A program made the position numbers and the translations under genes. DNA of 64,000 nucleotides from JABFRJ01 sp031374735 (GTDB lineage Bacteria; Pseudomonadota; Alphaproteobacteria; Rhizobiales; Hyphomicrobiaceae): the NCBI GenBank assembly GCA_031374735.1, contig JANMGQ010000033.1:1-64000 (forward strand). The letters are read 5' to 3'. Below are positions 17,405 through 26,882 of this stretch, in pieces. How positions within the stretch are numbered: the stretch's first letter is position 1; each line of letters opens with the position of its first letter. The notes under the pieces were generated by a model. It saw only the letters and a program-made list of their open reading frames with translations. It ran no database searches and was not told the DNA's origin.

Positions 17405-18703
17405 TCATGTGGCAGCTGTGAAGTGCAGGTACGCAGCCGCCGTCCACGAGAAGGTAAGGCCGCCGCACGGCTCGCCGGTGAGGGGATTGAAGGACTCGGC
17501 GAACCCCGAGCGCTCGATTGCCGCGACGGTGACATCTCTGATGCGGGCTGCAAGAGCATCGCAACCGTTGCGCTGAAGGCCGTCGATGATCAGCCAATTC
17601 ACCACCGCCCACACCGGACCGCGCCAATAGCGCTTGACCTCAAAACCCGGTCCGCCCGGTGGCACGGACGGCACGCCGACGACGCAGGCATCGAGCCATT
17701 TGGTCAGCTCCCGCACAATCGCCTGGCATTGGACTGGCTCAAGCGTCAGCGCCAACAGCGGCACGAAGCCTGCCTGCGTCGGCGTGTCGATATCTTTGGC
17801 CGTGACCAGATTGTGTGAGACAAAGCGGCCAAGGGCCGGACGCCACTGCCGCTGCAGGCCGCGGGTCAGTGTGTCGTGCATGCGACGCAAGTCTGGGATG
17901 GCATCCGATGCGCCGATCACAGTCGCCAGTTCAATCAGATCCTCTGTCGAACGCGCGAGGATAGCGGTCATCTGCACTTCCGCGATCTTGAAGGGCGCCG
18001 CCTGCCACATACGCTCAGCGTCCCATGCGCAAGCGGCGTAGGTATCGACCAAGTGAATGTAGCGCTGATAGTCGATATCACGCGGTCGCATCGCAGCGTC
18101 GACGTGACCGGTGTCTTTGCGGACAATCTTGGTCGTCGTCGTGGTTGGCACGCGCGCCAGCGCATCGTCCCAGGCGGGCGAATTATCGCTGCCGGTTTCC
18201 CAGTTGTGCAACACGGCGACAAGACCTGTGCCATCAGGATCACGCGCGCGCAGCCACCAACGATGATGCCGTACAGCTGCGTCGAACAGCGCGCGCGTGC
18301 GCGTCACGCGATCCGTGAGACCAGCCTTAACAGCAGCCTCATGGACGCGCTTCAAGGCCATGCCGAACACGGGCGGCTGTGTGATGCCGGATGTTGTCGG
18401 GCCACCCGATACCGAATTGGCGGCTGTGCGCCACACCTCGGGACCGGGAAAATATGTGTCACTCGGCGTGTGGAATACGATGTGCGGGATCAATCCATCG
18501 GCCCACTGACCTTCGATCAACCGTTCCAGCTCCCGATAGGCACGCTCCACGTCGTAGCTCGCAAAACCCATGGCCACGAATGCCGAATCCCAATTCCATT
18601 GAAACGGATAAAGACTGGCCGTCGGCACAGTATACCCACCGCGATCATTGATGCGCAGAATGTCTTTCGCCCGTCGGGTCTGTGTTGCGGTCGATGGCAT
18701 CAA
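17405..18703 (-). CDS. MGH1/GH63-like glycoside hydrolase
   Basis: A 432-residue cytoplasmic (alpha/alpha)6-barrel glycosidase of the trehalase/MGH1-like type. The N-terminal QWNWDSAFVAMG segment carries the likely general-acid aspartate. YWRGPVWAVVNWL and FAESFNPLTGEPCGGLTFSWTAAAYLH near the C-terminus carry the likely base glutamate and substrate-binding aromatics. Family members cleave mannosylglycerate, glucosylglycerate or related disaccharide-like solutes. There is no signal peptide, so it should act on sugar imported by the adjacent ABC transporter. Its ATG overlaps the stop of the ATPase gene by 4 bases, indicating translational coupling. Confidence 0.78.
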   Translation of the reverse strand: MMPSTATQTRRAKDILRINDRGGYTVPTASLYPFQWNWDSAFVAMGFASYDVERAYRELERLIEGQWADGLIPHIVFHTPSDTYFPGPEVWRTAANSVSGGPTTSGITQPPVFGMALKRVHEAAVKAGLTDRVTRTRALFDAAVRHHRWWLRARDPDGTGLVAVLHNWETGSDNSPAWDDALARVPTTTTTKIVRKDTGHVDAAMRPRDIDYQRYIHLVDTYAACAWDAERMWQAAPFKIAEVQMTAILARSTEDLIELATVIGASDAIPDLRRMHDTLTRGLQRQWRPALGRFVSHNLVTAKDIDTPTQAGFVPLLALTLEPVQCQAIVRELTKWLDACVVGVPSVPPGGPGFEVKRYWRGPVWAVVNWLIIDGLQRNGCDALAARIRDVTVAAIERSGFAESFNPLTGEPCGGLTFSWTAAAYLHFTAAT

Positions 18704-19746
18704 TGGATGGCCTTTCCGGTTTTCGGGTCGATCCAGGTCAATCGCGCGGGGTCAACGGTAAGTCCAATTTCCGTGCCAGCTGCCATGATGGTCGCGGGTG
18801 GTGCAACGACGCGGGTCGGTTGCCCGGAAATCGTTCCAGTGACAAGCAGATGGGAGCCCATCGGCTCGACGGCGCGAACGAGCATGGCAATGGCGTTCTG
18901 ACGCGACGTGGCGAGCGTTGTATCCTCCCCGCGCAGACCAATTTCTACCGCGCCGTCGTTGACGGGTGATTTCAGCGACATTCCCCCAATCGATACGGCG
19001 CCATTGCGCGCCTCGGCCGTGAGAAAGTTCATCGGTGGATTGCCCATGAAGCTGCCGACGAAGCGAGTCGCCGGCTTCGCATAGACCTCCAGTGGCGTGC
19101 CGAGCTGATCGATCCGTCCGCCATACATCACGGCAATACGATCGGAGAGCCCCATGGCCTCGCTCTGGTCGTGCGTGACGTACACGGTCGTCGTGCCCGC
19201 GGCGCGAAGCACGCTGCGCAATTCGGTGCGCATTTCCATGCGCAGCAATGCGTCGAGGTTCGAGAGCGGCTCATCCATCAACAGCACGGCTGGCTCGACA
19301 GCGAGCGCACGCGCGACCGCCACGCGTTGGCGTTGTCCGCCCGACAATTTTGCCGGATAGCGGTCAAGGTATTGCGTGATGTGCAGCAGCTCAGCGACTT
19401 TTTCGACCTGCCGCTTGATCGCATCTGTCGACTTTTTCTGCATGGTGAGGCCGAAGCCGATGTTGTCGAACACCGTCATATGCGGGAACACGGCATAGTT
19501 CTGGAACACCATAGCGAGGCCGCGGTTCCGCGGCGCCACGCCCCTGAGATTGCGACCGCCGATGATGACGTCGCCCGACGATTCCGTCTCAAGTCCGGCG
19601 ATGATGCGCAACAACGTGGTCTTGCCACACCCCGACGGGCCCAGCAGCGACAAGAACTCGCCGTCGGGCACGCGGATCGAGATCTCGTCCAGAGCACGTT
19701 GGGTGCCGAACGATTTCGCAATTTTGTCGATGACGATATCTGCCAT
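18700..19746 (-). CDS. sugar ABC transporter ATPase (MalK/UgpC type)
   Basis: A 348-residue ATPase of a carbohydrate-uptake ABC transporter. Walker A GPSGCGKTT (about 37-45), Q-loop VFQNYAVFPHMT, signature LSGGQRQRVAVARAL, Walker B VLLMDEPLSNLD and H-loop YVTHDQSEAM are intact. The C-terminal TOBE-like domain seen in CUT1 ATPases follows. It is in an operon with two permeases upstream (20-base gap) and the glycosidase downstream. Confidence 0.93.
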   Translation of the reverse strand: MADIVIDKIAKSFGTQRALDEISIRVPDGEFLSLLGPSGCGKTTLLRIIAGLETESSGDVIIGGRNLRGVAPRNRGLAMVFQNYAVFPHMTVFDNIGFGLTMQKKSTDAIKRQVEKVAELLHITQYLDRYPAKLSGGQRQRVAVARALAVEPAVLLMDEPLSNLDALLRMEMRTELRSVLRAAGTTTVYVTHDQSEAMGLSDRIAVMYGGRIDQLGTPLEVYAKPATRFVGSFMGNPPMNFLTAEARNGAVSIGGMSLKSPVNDGAVEIGLRGEDTTLATSRQNAIAMLVRAVEPMGSHLLVTGTISGQPTRVVAPPATIMAAGTEIGLTVDPARLTWIDPKTGKAIH

Positions 19747-19768
19747 GCCGTGGACTTTCGTGGCGCGG

Positions 19769-20587
19769 TTACTTCGAGCTGACGCCCCAGACAGAGAACA
19801 GGTATTTGCGGATCAGGAAGATGAACAGCACACTCGGTCCGATCAGCAGGAACCCGCCGGCAAACCGATAATGCAGCGGACTTTCCGAAAGCACAGTGAG
19901 CAGATAAGCCGTCAGCGTGCGCTCACGCACGGTCAGCACGGACGCGGCGAAGACCTCGTTCCAGGAAATCACGAACGCGAAAATCGCGACAGCGGCAATC
20001 CCAGGCACGGCGAGCGGCAGCACGATACGCTGGAAGGCCTGAAGGCGTGAGCAGCCAAGCATCCAGGCCGCCTCCTCATACTCACGCGGAATCCCCATGA
20101 ACACACTTTGGGTCACAAGTACCGCAAATGGCAGCGCCAGAACCGTGTGGATCAACGCAACACCAAGGCGGGTGTCGTAAAGCCCGAGCTTTATAAAGCT
20201 GACGGTCAACGGCAGCGCCAGGATTGCAAGCGGAAAAGCGCGCGTCAGCAAAACCAGAATCCGGTAGGGGGTCTGTCCGGCAAAAGTGTAGCGCGCGAGG
20301 GCATAGGCCGCGGGAATGCCGAGGATGAGCGACATGGCGACGGTCAATCCGGCGACGATCAATGAGTTGGTGAGCGCCTTCAGCACGCCATCGACTGACA
20401 GGAACGTCTGCATCGCAGTGAACGAGGCATCCGTCGGCGACAGCGATTTCGGCCACTTGAACACGGCGAGGCGTCCGCCCATGGCGCCCAGCGCGACGAG
20501 ATAGATTGGCAGCAACACCCAGGCGCAAAGCGCCGCGACGCCAGCCCACAACGCCCACCGGCGCGGATGTCCCAGCGCGGCACTCAT
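19769..20587 (-). CDS. sugar ABC transporter permease (MalG type)
   Basis: A 272-residue inner-membrane permease with six predicted helices. The cytoplasmic EAA loop, which docks the ATPase, reads EYEEAAWMLGCSRLQAFQRIVLPLAVPG. Overlaps the stop/start of the partner permease by 4 bases. It forms the channel with the MalF-type subunit. Confidence 0.9.
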   Translation of the reverse strand: MSAALGHPRRWALWAGVAALCAWVLLPIYLVALGAMGGRLAVFKWPKSLSPTDASFTAMQTFLSVDGVLKALTNSLIVAGLTVAMSLILGIPAAYALARYTFAGQTPYRILVLLTRAFPLAILALPLTVSFIKLGLYDTRLGVALIHTVLALPFAVLVTQSVFMGIPREYEEAAWMLGCSRLQAFQRIVLPLAVPGIAAVAIFAFVISWNEVFAASVLTVRERTLTAYLLTVLSESPLHYRFAGGFLLIGPSVLFIFLIRKYLFSVWGVSSK

Positions 20588-21432
20588 GGTTGCTGCTCCG
20601 GCTTGACGTGCAGTATCTTGAGGTATGCCGCCGTTGCTAGAAGCGAGATGACCATAATCAGCACGGCGATGGCGGCCGCGACGCCATCATTCTGATTGTC
20701 CCGCTGCCACGTATAGGCCTCGCCGACGAGGACCGGGAAGTTCCGTCCCCCAAGCGCATAAACGACCGCAAACACTTCGAATGCGAGCACGGTGCGCAGG
20801 ATCAACGCCGACTGGATGGAAGGTTTCAACAACGGCAGTGTGATGCGCTTGAAGCGCGTCCAGGGGCTTGCCCCAAAAATCTCGGCGGCCTCGTTGTATT
20901 CTTTCGGAATGAGCTGCAGACCGGCCAGAAGGATGACAAAGACAATGGCTGTCGCACGCCAGATTTCTGCAATGGCGATGCCGAAAAACAGCGCGATCGG
21001 AGTTTCATAGGTCAGCCAGTTGGTCTGGCTCGGAATCAAACCGAGGGCGAACAGCAGTGAATTCAGATACCCCGAGTTCTGCAGAATCGCGAGCCAGGCA
21101 AGCCCGGCGGCGAGGTCCGACACCGCGAGCGGGATGGTCCAGATCCACAAGATGAAGTCGCGCCCGCGCTCAAGCTTCTGGACCATCACAGACATCATGA
21201 GCGCCAGCGCGATCTGCACCGGGACTGCAACCAGCGTCAGTGCGAAAGTGTTGCGCACCGCCGTGCTGAAGTTCAGATCGCCCATCATGCGGCGGTAGTT
21301 TTCGAAGCTGACGCCGCCTGTGCTGGAAAATGACAACCAGATTGTTTGCACCAGAGGGAACAGGAAGAACGCCACCAGGAACACCAGCGACGGCGCAATC
21401 AGCATGTAGGGGTAGTACATCTGGCGCGCCAT
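20584..21432 (-). CDS. sugar ABC transporter permease (MalF type)
   Basis: A 282-residue inner-membrane permease with about six helices and the EAA loop EYNEAAEIFGASPWTRFKRITLPLLKPS. The N-terminal PYMLIAPSLVFLVAFFLFPLVQTIWLSF start is typical of CUT1 permeases. It lies between the binding protein and the MalG-type gene. A gap of about 130 bases separates it from the binding-protein gene. Confidence 0.9.
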   Translation of the reverse strand: MARQMYYPYMLIAPSLVFLVAFFLFPLVQTIWLSFSSTGGVSFENYRRMMGDLNFSTAVRNTFALTLVAVPVQIALALMMSVMVQKLERGRDFILWIWTIPLAVSDLAAGLAWLAILQNSGYLNSLLFALGLIPSQTNWLTYETPIALFFGIAIAEIWRATAIVFVILLAGLQLIPKEYNEAAEIFGASPWTRFKRITLPLLKPSIQSALILRTVLAFEVFAVVYALGGRNFPVLVGEAYTWQRDNQNDGVAAAIAVLIMVISLLATAAYLKILHVKPEQQP

Positions 21433-21565
21433 GGGGGCGGTTCCAAAGGTCTCGTGTCAGCTTTTAGGCCCTGTAGTTGTATTGTCTTGTAGGCTGAGAC
21501 GGCGGCAGTCCATCGTCTCAGCCTGGGATCGGTGTTGCCCGATCGTCAGTTGCGAGCAGCGCCGC

Positions 21566-22852
21566 TTAGTTCACTGGGCAGGGACCGCCCGAGGCTTTAT
21601 CGGGCGCCCAGCACGGCGCCTTGGTTTCTTGCATCAAGGCCGCAAGCGTCTTGCCTTGCTCGGCGAGCACCGTCTTGATGTCTTCGTTCTTCAGCACGAT
21701 GCGCTGGAAGGCATCCATGTAGACCTTGTTGAACTCGCCGCCCTTCGCTCCGAGCCCCACGGGCAACAGCGATGGGACGGCGTCCTTGGCGTTCTGCGTT
21801 AGCGCGATAGCCGTGGCCAGCATCTTGACGGCCGGTGGCAGTGTTGCCGGCAGCTCGGCTTTCACGACCGGAAAGAATCCGGCCTCAGCCGCGGTGAGGA
21901 GCTGGGTTTCCGGCTTGGTGAGGTGTTCGATCAGAGCAGCGGCGCCCGCGCGGTTTGGCGCACCCTTAGTAATACCGAGGCCTGCAATCACGGGCATATA
22001 TCCGCGCCCCTTTGGACCTGCGGGCGCCGGGAAAGCCACGAACTCGTCGGGCTTGGTTGCCAACGCATCTTTCACGCGCGCGATATGGTCGAAGCCGACC
22101 AGCACGTCGCCCGACAACAGCGCTTCCTGCATGAAGTCGATGTTGGTCGAGGCCGGGTTGACGTACTGCCAGAGATCTTTCAGCGCCGCCCAAGCTTGCT
22201 CTGCCTCAGCCGACTTGAAGCTCGACACCACACCGCCGGTGAACGAGGGATACAAATAGCCCTGAAAGAAACGCGGCATCAGACCTTTGGGGCCTGCGGG
22301 AAAGCCAAGTGCACGTTTGCCGGTCTTTTCCTGGAGCGTCTTGCCCCAGGCCTTCAGCTGGTCGTAGGTGAGCGCGTTCACATCGGCACCTGCCGGCAAA
22401 TGCGCGAGAGCAGACTTATGCGCGACCATCACGTAAGTCGCCTGCATCCAGGGAATATAGACCTGTTTGCCGGTGCCGAGTTTGCCGAGATCCATCAGCG
22501 ATTGGGGGATGCCGAGGTTCGTCAGTTTCGCCGCAACATCATCGATCGTATCGAGTGAATTATCGGACACGTGCGCTTGCAGCTCGCCGTGGAGTGCGCC
22601 GACCAGACTTGCCGTGCGCTTGTTGGCGTCGGTTTCTGCCTTCATGCGCAACGCAAACTGCGGCGGCTCCTCCATCACCACCACAGGCACAGTCGGCGCG
22701 CCCTTCAGTATAATGGTGCGCAGCTTCGTGGCTTCTTCCACTGGACGCAATTGCGTCGACATGAACACGGTGTCTTGCGCCATACTGATCGGCGCTTGGC
22801 CGCACAGTGCGGTCAACGCGACAATCAAGGCGCTCGGGGTGTTTGTTCTCAT
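21566..22852 (-). CDS. extracellular solute-binding protein, family 1
   Basis: A 428-residue periplasmic binding protein with a signal peptide (MRTNTPSALIVALTALCG.., cleavage near SMAQ). The fold-type motifs of family 1 are visible: ALGFPAGPKGLMPRF, VLVGFDHIARV and a later PAPAGPKGRGYMPVIAGLGI. GGAGGAGACG lies directly before the ATG at 22852, which decides this start over the ATG at 22864. It should capture the sugar for the downstream permeases; the ligand cannot be read from the sequence. Confidence 0.9.
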   Translation of the reverse strand: MRTNTPSALIVALTALCGQAPISMAQDTVFMSTQLRPVEEATKLRTIILKGAPTVPVVVMEEPPQFALRMKAETDANKRTASLVGALHGELQAHVSDNSLDTIDDVAAKLTNLGIPQSLMDLGKLGTGKQVYIPWMQATYVMVAHKSALAHLPAGADVNALTYDQLKAWGKTLQEKTGKRALGFPAGPKGLMPRFFQGYLYPSFTGGVVSSFKSAEAEQAWAALKDLWQYVNPASTNIDFMQEALLSGDVLVGFDHIARVKDALATKPDEFVAFPAPAGPKGRGYMPVIAGLGITKGAPNRAGAAALIEHLTKPETQLLTAAEAGFFPVVKAELPATLPPAVKMLATAIALTQNAKDAVPSLLPVGLGAKGGEFNKVYMDAFQRIVLKNEDIKTVLAEQGKTLAALMQETKAPCWAPDKASGGPCPVN

Positions 22853-22929
22853 CGTCTCCTCCATTGGCCCTTTTTGAGGTGTGGTGAGTTGCGCGGCGTG
22901 GGCTGAGGCCGAGCAACCGTATTTCCGAA

Positions 22930-23943
22930 TCAGGCCGGCGCAGGCCCATGCGTCATGCGTGGCACTTGCCGCACCGGTAAGATCGTCTGCAGATCGCGAA
23001 CATCGGTGCCCCCAAGGCGGCGCAACAGCATGACGGCGAGTTTGGCGCCGACGGTGTCAGCATCGATCTCCATGGTCGACAGCGGCGGATCGGTGAACTG
23101 GCCGGACAGCAGTCCGTCATGCCCGATGATGGAGACATCGCGGCCCGGCTCGAGGCCCGCTTGCTTGACGGCCGTCATGGCGCCAATGGCCATCGCGTCT
23201 GATGCACAGAGCAGCGCTGTCGGCCATGACTCGCGTTGAAACATGGCCTGGGCCGCAGCGAAGGCACCCGTTTCGTTGGGTGTCGAAATGGCGCTCAGGT
23301 TTTCAGTGGGCAGCCCAGCTTCTCGCATTCCGGCGAGCCAACCTTGCAGGCGATGTTCAGCAAACGTGAAGGTGCTTGGGGCGCCGATATGGGCGATGCG
23401 ACGATGGCCGAGGCCCGCCAGGATTTTGGTCGCATCGCAAAAGCCGGAATAGCCGTCGCCATCGATGAACGCGTGGGGCGTTGCGCACTCGGTGCGCCCG
23501 TGGGTGACGAACGGGATACCGCGCTCTGCGAGGAAGTCGACGCGCGCATCCCGGCGCTCCGTCCGAACAAGGATCAACGCGTCCGCGCGCCGACCGTCCA
23601 CGATCCGTTGCAAGGTATTGAGTTCAGCCTCGCCGGCAGGCGGCGTGAACATCATAAGATCGAGGCCGTCGGCGGCGAGCGCATGGGAGGCCTCGAAAAG
23701 CATCGAGAGCAAGGCCCCAAGACCGATCTGACTGGCACCCGCCGGCAGGACCACCGCCACAGCATCTGCCTTGCGTTTGCGCAGCGAGCGGGCGGCGGCG
23801 TTCGGCTGATAATTGAAGCGCCGGGCGGCATCGCGCACTTTGAGTTTGGTCGTCGGCGACACATCGCTCTTGTCGTCAAGCGCGCGCGACACCGTCGTGA
23901 TCGACAGGTTCAACGATCGCGCCAGAGTTTTCAGGCTCGACAT
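22930..23943 (-). CDS. LacI family transcriptional regulator
   Basis: A 337-residue repressor. The N-terminal helix-turn-helix TLARSLNLSITTVSRALDDKSDVS and hinge helix NAAARSLRKRK are followed by a periplasmic-binding-protein-like sugar domain. It heads the sugar operon, 77 bases before the binding-protein start, on the same strand. A LacI-type operator lies about 45 bases before its own start, suggesting autoregulation together with control of the ABC/glycosidase genes. Confidence 0.92.
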   Translation of the reverse strand: MSSLKTLARSLNLSITTVSRALDDKSDVSPTTKLKVRDAARRFNYQPNAAARSLRKRKADAVAVVLPAGASQIGLGALLSMLFEASHALAADGLDLMMFTPPAGEAELNTLQRIVDGRRADALILVRTERRDARVDFLAERGIPFVTHGRTECATPHAFIDGDGYSGFCDATKILAGLGHRRIAHIGAPSTFTFAEHRLQGWLAGMREAGLPTENLSAISTPNETGAFAAAQAMFQRESWPTALLCASDAMAIGAMTAVKQAGLEPGRDVSIIGHDGLLSGQFTDPPLSTMEIDADTVGAKLAVMLLRRLGGTDVRDLQTILPVRQVPRMTHGPAPA

Positions 23944-23983
23944 GACATGGCCAAGCGGAAAAGGATCCTGCGATCAAGCTGCC

Positions 23984-23995
23984 CAAAACGTTTCG
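23984..23995. promoter_or_regulatory. LacI-family operator
   Basis: CAAAACGTTTCG is a near-perfect palindrome centred on the CG step shared by most LacI-family operators (AAACGTTT core). It lies about 41-52 bases before the regulator start codon, where it would overlap that gene's promoter. Confidence 0.6.
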
Positions 23996-24106
23996 GACTG
24001 TCAAGTGCCGGATGAGACGCGCCGCATGCGCACGCCCCCACGCGACGGGGAAAGCGGCATGGGGAAAGCGGCATTGCCAAACACCTCAAGCGCGGTACAC
24101 TACTCT

Positions 24107-24340
24107 ATGGCGTTTCATCGCATGATCGTCGTACGGGCCGCCTGGGACCAGGAGGCCTCAGTTTGGGTTGCCACCTCAGACGATTTGCCGGGGCTGGTCA
24201 CGTAAGCGGACACGTTTGAGGCATTGCGCCTGAAGGTGCCGATCATGGCGAGCGAGGTGTTGGAGCTTGAAACTGGGAGTGGCGGGCTCCCAGAGATCCC
24301 AATCCACATCATCGCCGAGCACACGATCTGCATCCGTAAT
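24107..24340 (+). pseudogene. DUF1902 (HicB-like) gene interrupted by a stop codon
   Basis: Codons from ATG 24107 read MAFHRMIVVRAAWDQEASVW.. then VATSDDLPGLVT. A TAA at 24203-24205 follows, and the same frame resumes with ADTFEALRLKVPIMASEVLE and later EIPIHIIAEHT. Both halves match the DUF1902 pattern of HicB-like antitoxin-type proteins, where an acidic residue would normally occupy the stop position (GAA to TAA is one base). No HicA-type toxin frame was seen after it. The likely reading is a recently inactivated gene; a sequencing error is possible. Confidence 0.7.
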
Positions 24341-24434
24341 CCTCGAGCAGCGCAATGGTCGGCCACAGCGCGGATGTCAGACTCATGTTGCGTGAAAACA
24401 GGCCGCTATCGATCACCGCTTTTGAAGCGCGCTT

Positions 24435-25784
24435 TCAATCCAACTCACGATAGTCCGGCAACGTCCCATCAATGGCGCAACCGGCGACCAGGACAGTGCG
24501 ATCCGTCTGCGGCCGCGCGAGCATTTCGTTCCAGGTGCGCGCCGACGTCAGCACCAGATCGGCCGACATGCCAGTACGGATATTGCCGCCGCCATCAAGG
24601 CGCATGATCTCGGCCGGCGCAACCGACAGCAGACGCGGCCAGGGCCGCTCGGTGTGGTCGAGTTGCAGGATGCGCGTCGCCTCGCGGTAGACCTCCAACA
24701 TGTCGAGATCGCCGTAGGCATAAAACGGGTCGCGCGTGTTGTCGCTCGCAACCAGCACCGGAATGCCCGCGGCATCGAGCTCATGCAGAGGCGCAACGCC
24801 ACGCCAGCGCGGCGTGCGGCCCTTGGTGCGATCCTGCAGATGCATGTTGCACATGGGCAATGACACGACGGCCAAGCGCGCTTCGCCGAGGCGCTCGATC
24901 ACGCGTGCGCGGTCCACATCGTTTTGCAAGGAGAGGGAACAACAGTGCCCTGCAACAATGCGGCCCTTGAACTTGGTGCGTAGCGCCGCAAGGGCAATCA
25001 ACTCGAGTGTGCGGGCGTGTTCGCTGTCGCTCTCGTCGACATGAAAATCGAGATCGAGGCCGTGGGCATCCGCCGCCTGCAACACGCGATCCAAGGCGCG
25101 CTCGAGTTTCACCGTCGGCGGTTCACCCATGAATGTCAGTCCGCCGATGATGCCGCCGTGCTGTGCAACGGTGGCGACAATCGACCTGAATTGCGGCTCA
25201 TCATCGATCGCCCATTCGACGGGGAACAGCGCTGAAGCCTGCATCGCAACCCGCCCCTTCCATGTCTCGCGCATCTCGGCGAACACCGGCCAGGAGATGG
25301 CGGTCTGATTGAAGATCGAGTCGATGTGTGTGCGAATGGCACCTGTGCCGTGCGCGAAGGCCGAGCGGAGCGCAAAGTCCATGCGCTTTGTGACATCCGC
25401 CGCCGTCCAATGCGCCTCGCGATCCGCCGCAACCGACGTGCGTGCACCGAGAAATGTGCCATCTGGATTGGGACTGCGGGCCCAGATGTGTCCCTTGTCC
25501 AAGTGCGTGTGCACATCGACGAAGCGCGGCAGGGCGATGCCATCGCGCATGTCGACGCGAACAATGTCGCCCGGCGCAGGCGATGTTCCGGCGGTCGAAA
25601 TGCTGGCGATGCGCCCCGATGCAACGTGAATGTCGGCGTTGGCAAAGCCCGCGACGGAGGGCAGCTTCATCGTACCGTCGATGAGGATTTCAGGCAGCCG
25701 AACGCGTGCAAGGACATAGTCGCCGCTCGATGGAATGGTCGCAGGCATGGGGGCTCCGTCAGCGATGGTGGCCGGTCGTGCCAT
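24435..25784 (-). CDS. cytosine-deaminase-like amidohydrolase
   Basis: A 449-residue metal-dependent hydrolase of the CodA-like group. Visible metal and catalytic elements are VDVHTHLDKGH, the DFHVDESDSEHARTLELIA motif with the acid/base Glu, IVAGHCCSLS and VLVASDNTRDPFYAYGD. The Asp of that last motif is the usual metal ligand. It probably deaminates or hydrolyses a ring amide; cytosine is only one of several substrates in this group. Monocistronic by appearance. Confidence 0.85.
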   Translation of the reverse strand: MARPATIADGAPMPATIPSSGDYVLARVRLPEILIDGTMKLPSVAGFANADIHVASGRIASISTAGTSPAPGDIVRVDMRDGIALPRFVDVHTHLDKGHIWARSPNPDGTFLGARTSVAADREAHWTAADVTKRMDFALRSAFAHGTGAIRTHIDSIFNQTAISWPVFAEMRETWKGRVAMQASALFPVEWAIDDEPQFRSIVATVAQHGGIIGGLTFMGEPPTVKLERALDRVLQAADAHGLDLDFHVDESDSEHARTLELIALAALRTKFKGRIVAGHCCSLSLQNDVDRARVIERLGEARLAVVSLPMCNMHLQDRTKGRTPRWRGVAPLHELDAAGIPVLVASDNTRDPFYAYGDLDMLEVYREATRILQLDHTERPWPRLLSVAPAEIMRLDGGGNIRTGMSADLVLTSARTWNEMLARPQTDRTVLVAGCAIDGTLPDYRELD

Positions 25785-25825
25785 CTCAGGTGCCGCGCAT
25801 GCAAGACAGTTGGAGTCAGACCTAC

Positions 25826-26040
25826 GAGCAAGTTTTCTGATCCATCACAATAAAGAGTGTCATCCCGGAATGCGATCACGCGTCCCGCGTGATCGTAGAT
25901 CCGGGATCTTTACCTCTGTCCGTAAGGTAAGAGTGCCAATGCGCGAGAGTTAAGGATTCCGGATATGCCGGCCGCGCCTCGGCGCGACAGGCATTCCGGA
26001 ATGACGATGATGGGTTGGTCCGTCACAAATTCTGATCGGT
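25826..26040. repeat. MITE-like palindromic element, copy 2
   Basis: About 215 bp with the same terminal inverted repeats as copies 1 and 3 (left GAGCAAGTTTTCTGATCCATCA, right GTCACAAATTCTGATCGG). The first hairpin has arms around GATCACGC/GCGTGATC within CCGGAAT..ATCCGGGAT, and the second is GGATATGCC/GGCATTCC-like. It lies between the amidohydrolase start and a small secreted protein gene, so it may affect both promoters. Confidence 0.65.
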
Positions 26041-26103
26041 GGTAACATCCGAACCGTCAGCACCGTTCGTAAGCACCACACGAAGTTTTGGATGGAAACG
26101 CCC

Positions 26104-26316
26104 ATGCGCCGCGCACTCACTCTCACGTCACTGGTGACACTCGCCATGCTGGCGACCGTCGAGACGGCTTCTGCCCGCTCGTGCGCCGATCTTCGCGCGC
26201 TGTGCTGGACCATGCGATCCGACAAATCCGACTGCGCTGGACCCTATCAGCGTTGCCTGAAAACAGGCGTGTTCATCACGCCCCTGGGCCGCGTGTTCAA
26301 AGCCACCTCGCGCTGA
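26104..26316 (+). CDS. small secreted four-cysteine protein
   Basis: About 70 residues: a signal peptide (MRRALTLTSLVTLAMLA.., cleavage near ETASA) and a short mature part with four cysteines (SCADLRALCW..DCAGPYQRC), likely two disulfides. It resembles tiny exported hypothetical proteins of Hyphomicrobiales. An upstream in-frame ATG at 26092 is possible. Confidence 0.55.
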   Translation: MRRALTLTSLVTLAMLATVETASARSCADLRALCWTMRSDKSDCAGPYQRCLKTGVFITPLGRVFKATSR

Positions 26317-26319
26317 AAC

Positions 26320-26835
26320 TCAACGCTTGGCCGTCGGCAGACCGACCGCTTTGCGCAACCCGGCAATCTCGGCAGTGGTGATCGAGCCCGGCAGCGCGAA
26401 CACTTTGCCGTCTTGAAGCACCAGCTCCGGCGCTTCGAAGGCATAGCCGTCGCGGTCATAGGATTTGGTCAGCCTGATGTCGCGAACGTCAGCCACATCA
26501 TAGGTCCGGCGTAAGCTTGCGAAAGCGCCTCGATGGATCAGGTCGATACTGCCAGCAGCACTATCGACTTCGACGCCCATGACATCGCCGGGGACCAGGA
26601 CCGAGATCGTATAGATCGATGCCGCGGCAACGGCGAGAAGTCCAAGGCCCGTGAAGGCGGCGATCTGTGCGCCAACGGCCATGCCAGGGAAGAACATCAA
26701 ACCGGCGATCATCGGGCCGCCAAGCCCGATCAATGCGGCAGACAGCCAGCGCATGGCGCCAAGCGTCGACGTGCTGGTGTCACCGATGGCGAGCGATGTC
26801 TTTGCGGCAACTGGCATATCGGGTCTCCGAGACAA
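26320..26835 (-). CDS. membrane protein with PH-like tail, unknown function
   Basis: A 171-residue protein with two hydrophobic segments (about residues 30-52 and 57-76) followed by a small beta-rich domain (VEVDSAAGSIDLIHRGAF..AFEAPELVLQDGKVFALPG). That pattern recalls bacterial PH-like membrane-tethered domains. No enzymatic motif. It converges tail-to-tail with the small secreted protein gene. Confidence 0.5.
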   Translation of the reverse strand: MSRRPDMPVAAKTSLAIGDTSTSTLGAMRWLSAALIGLGGPMIAGLMFFPGMAVGAQIAAFTGLGLLAVAAASIYTISVLVPGDVMGVEVDSAAGSIDLIHRGAFASLRRTYDVADVRDIRLTKSYDRDGYAFEAPELVLQDGKVFALPGSITTAEIAGLRKAVGLPTAKR

Positions 26836-26882
26836 TGTGGGGAAAAAGCCAAGTCATGATGGGCCGGAAAAGCGGCCGCAGC

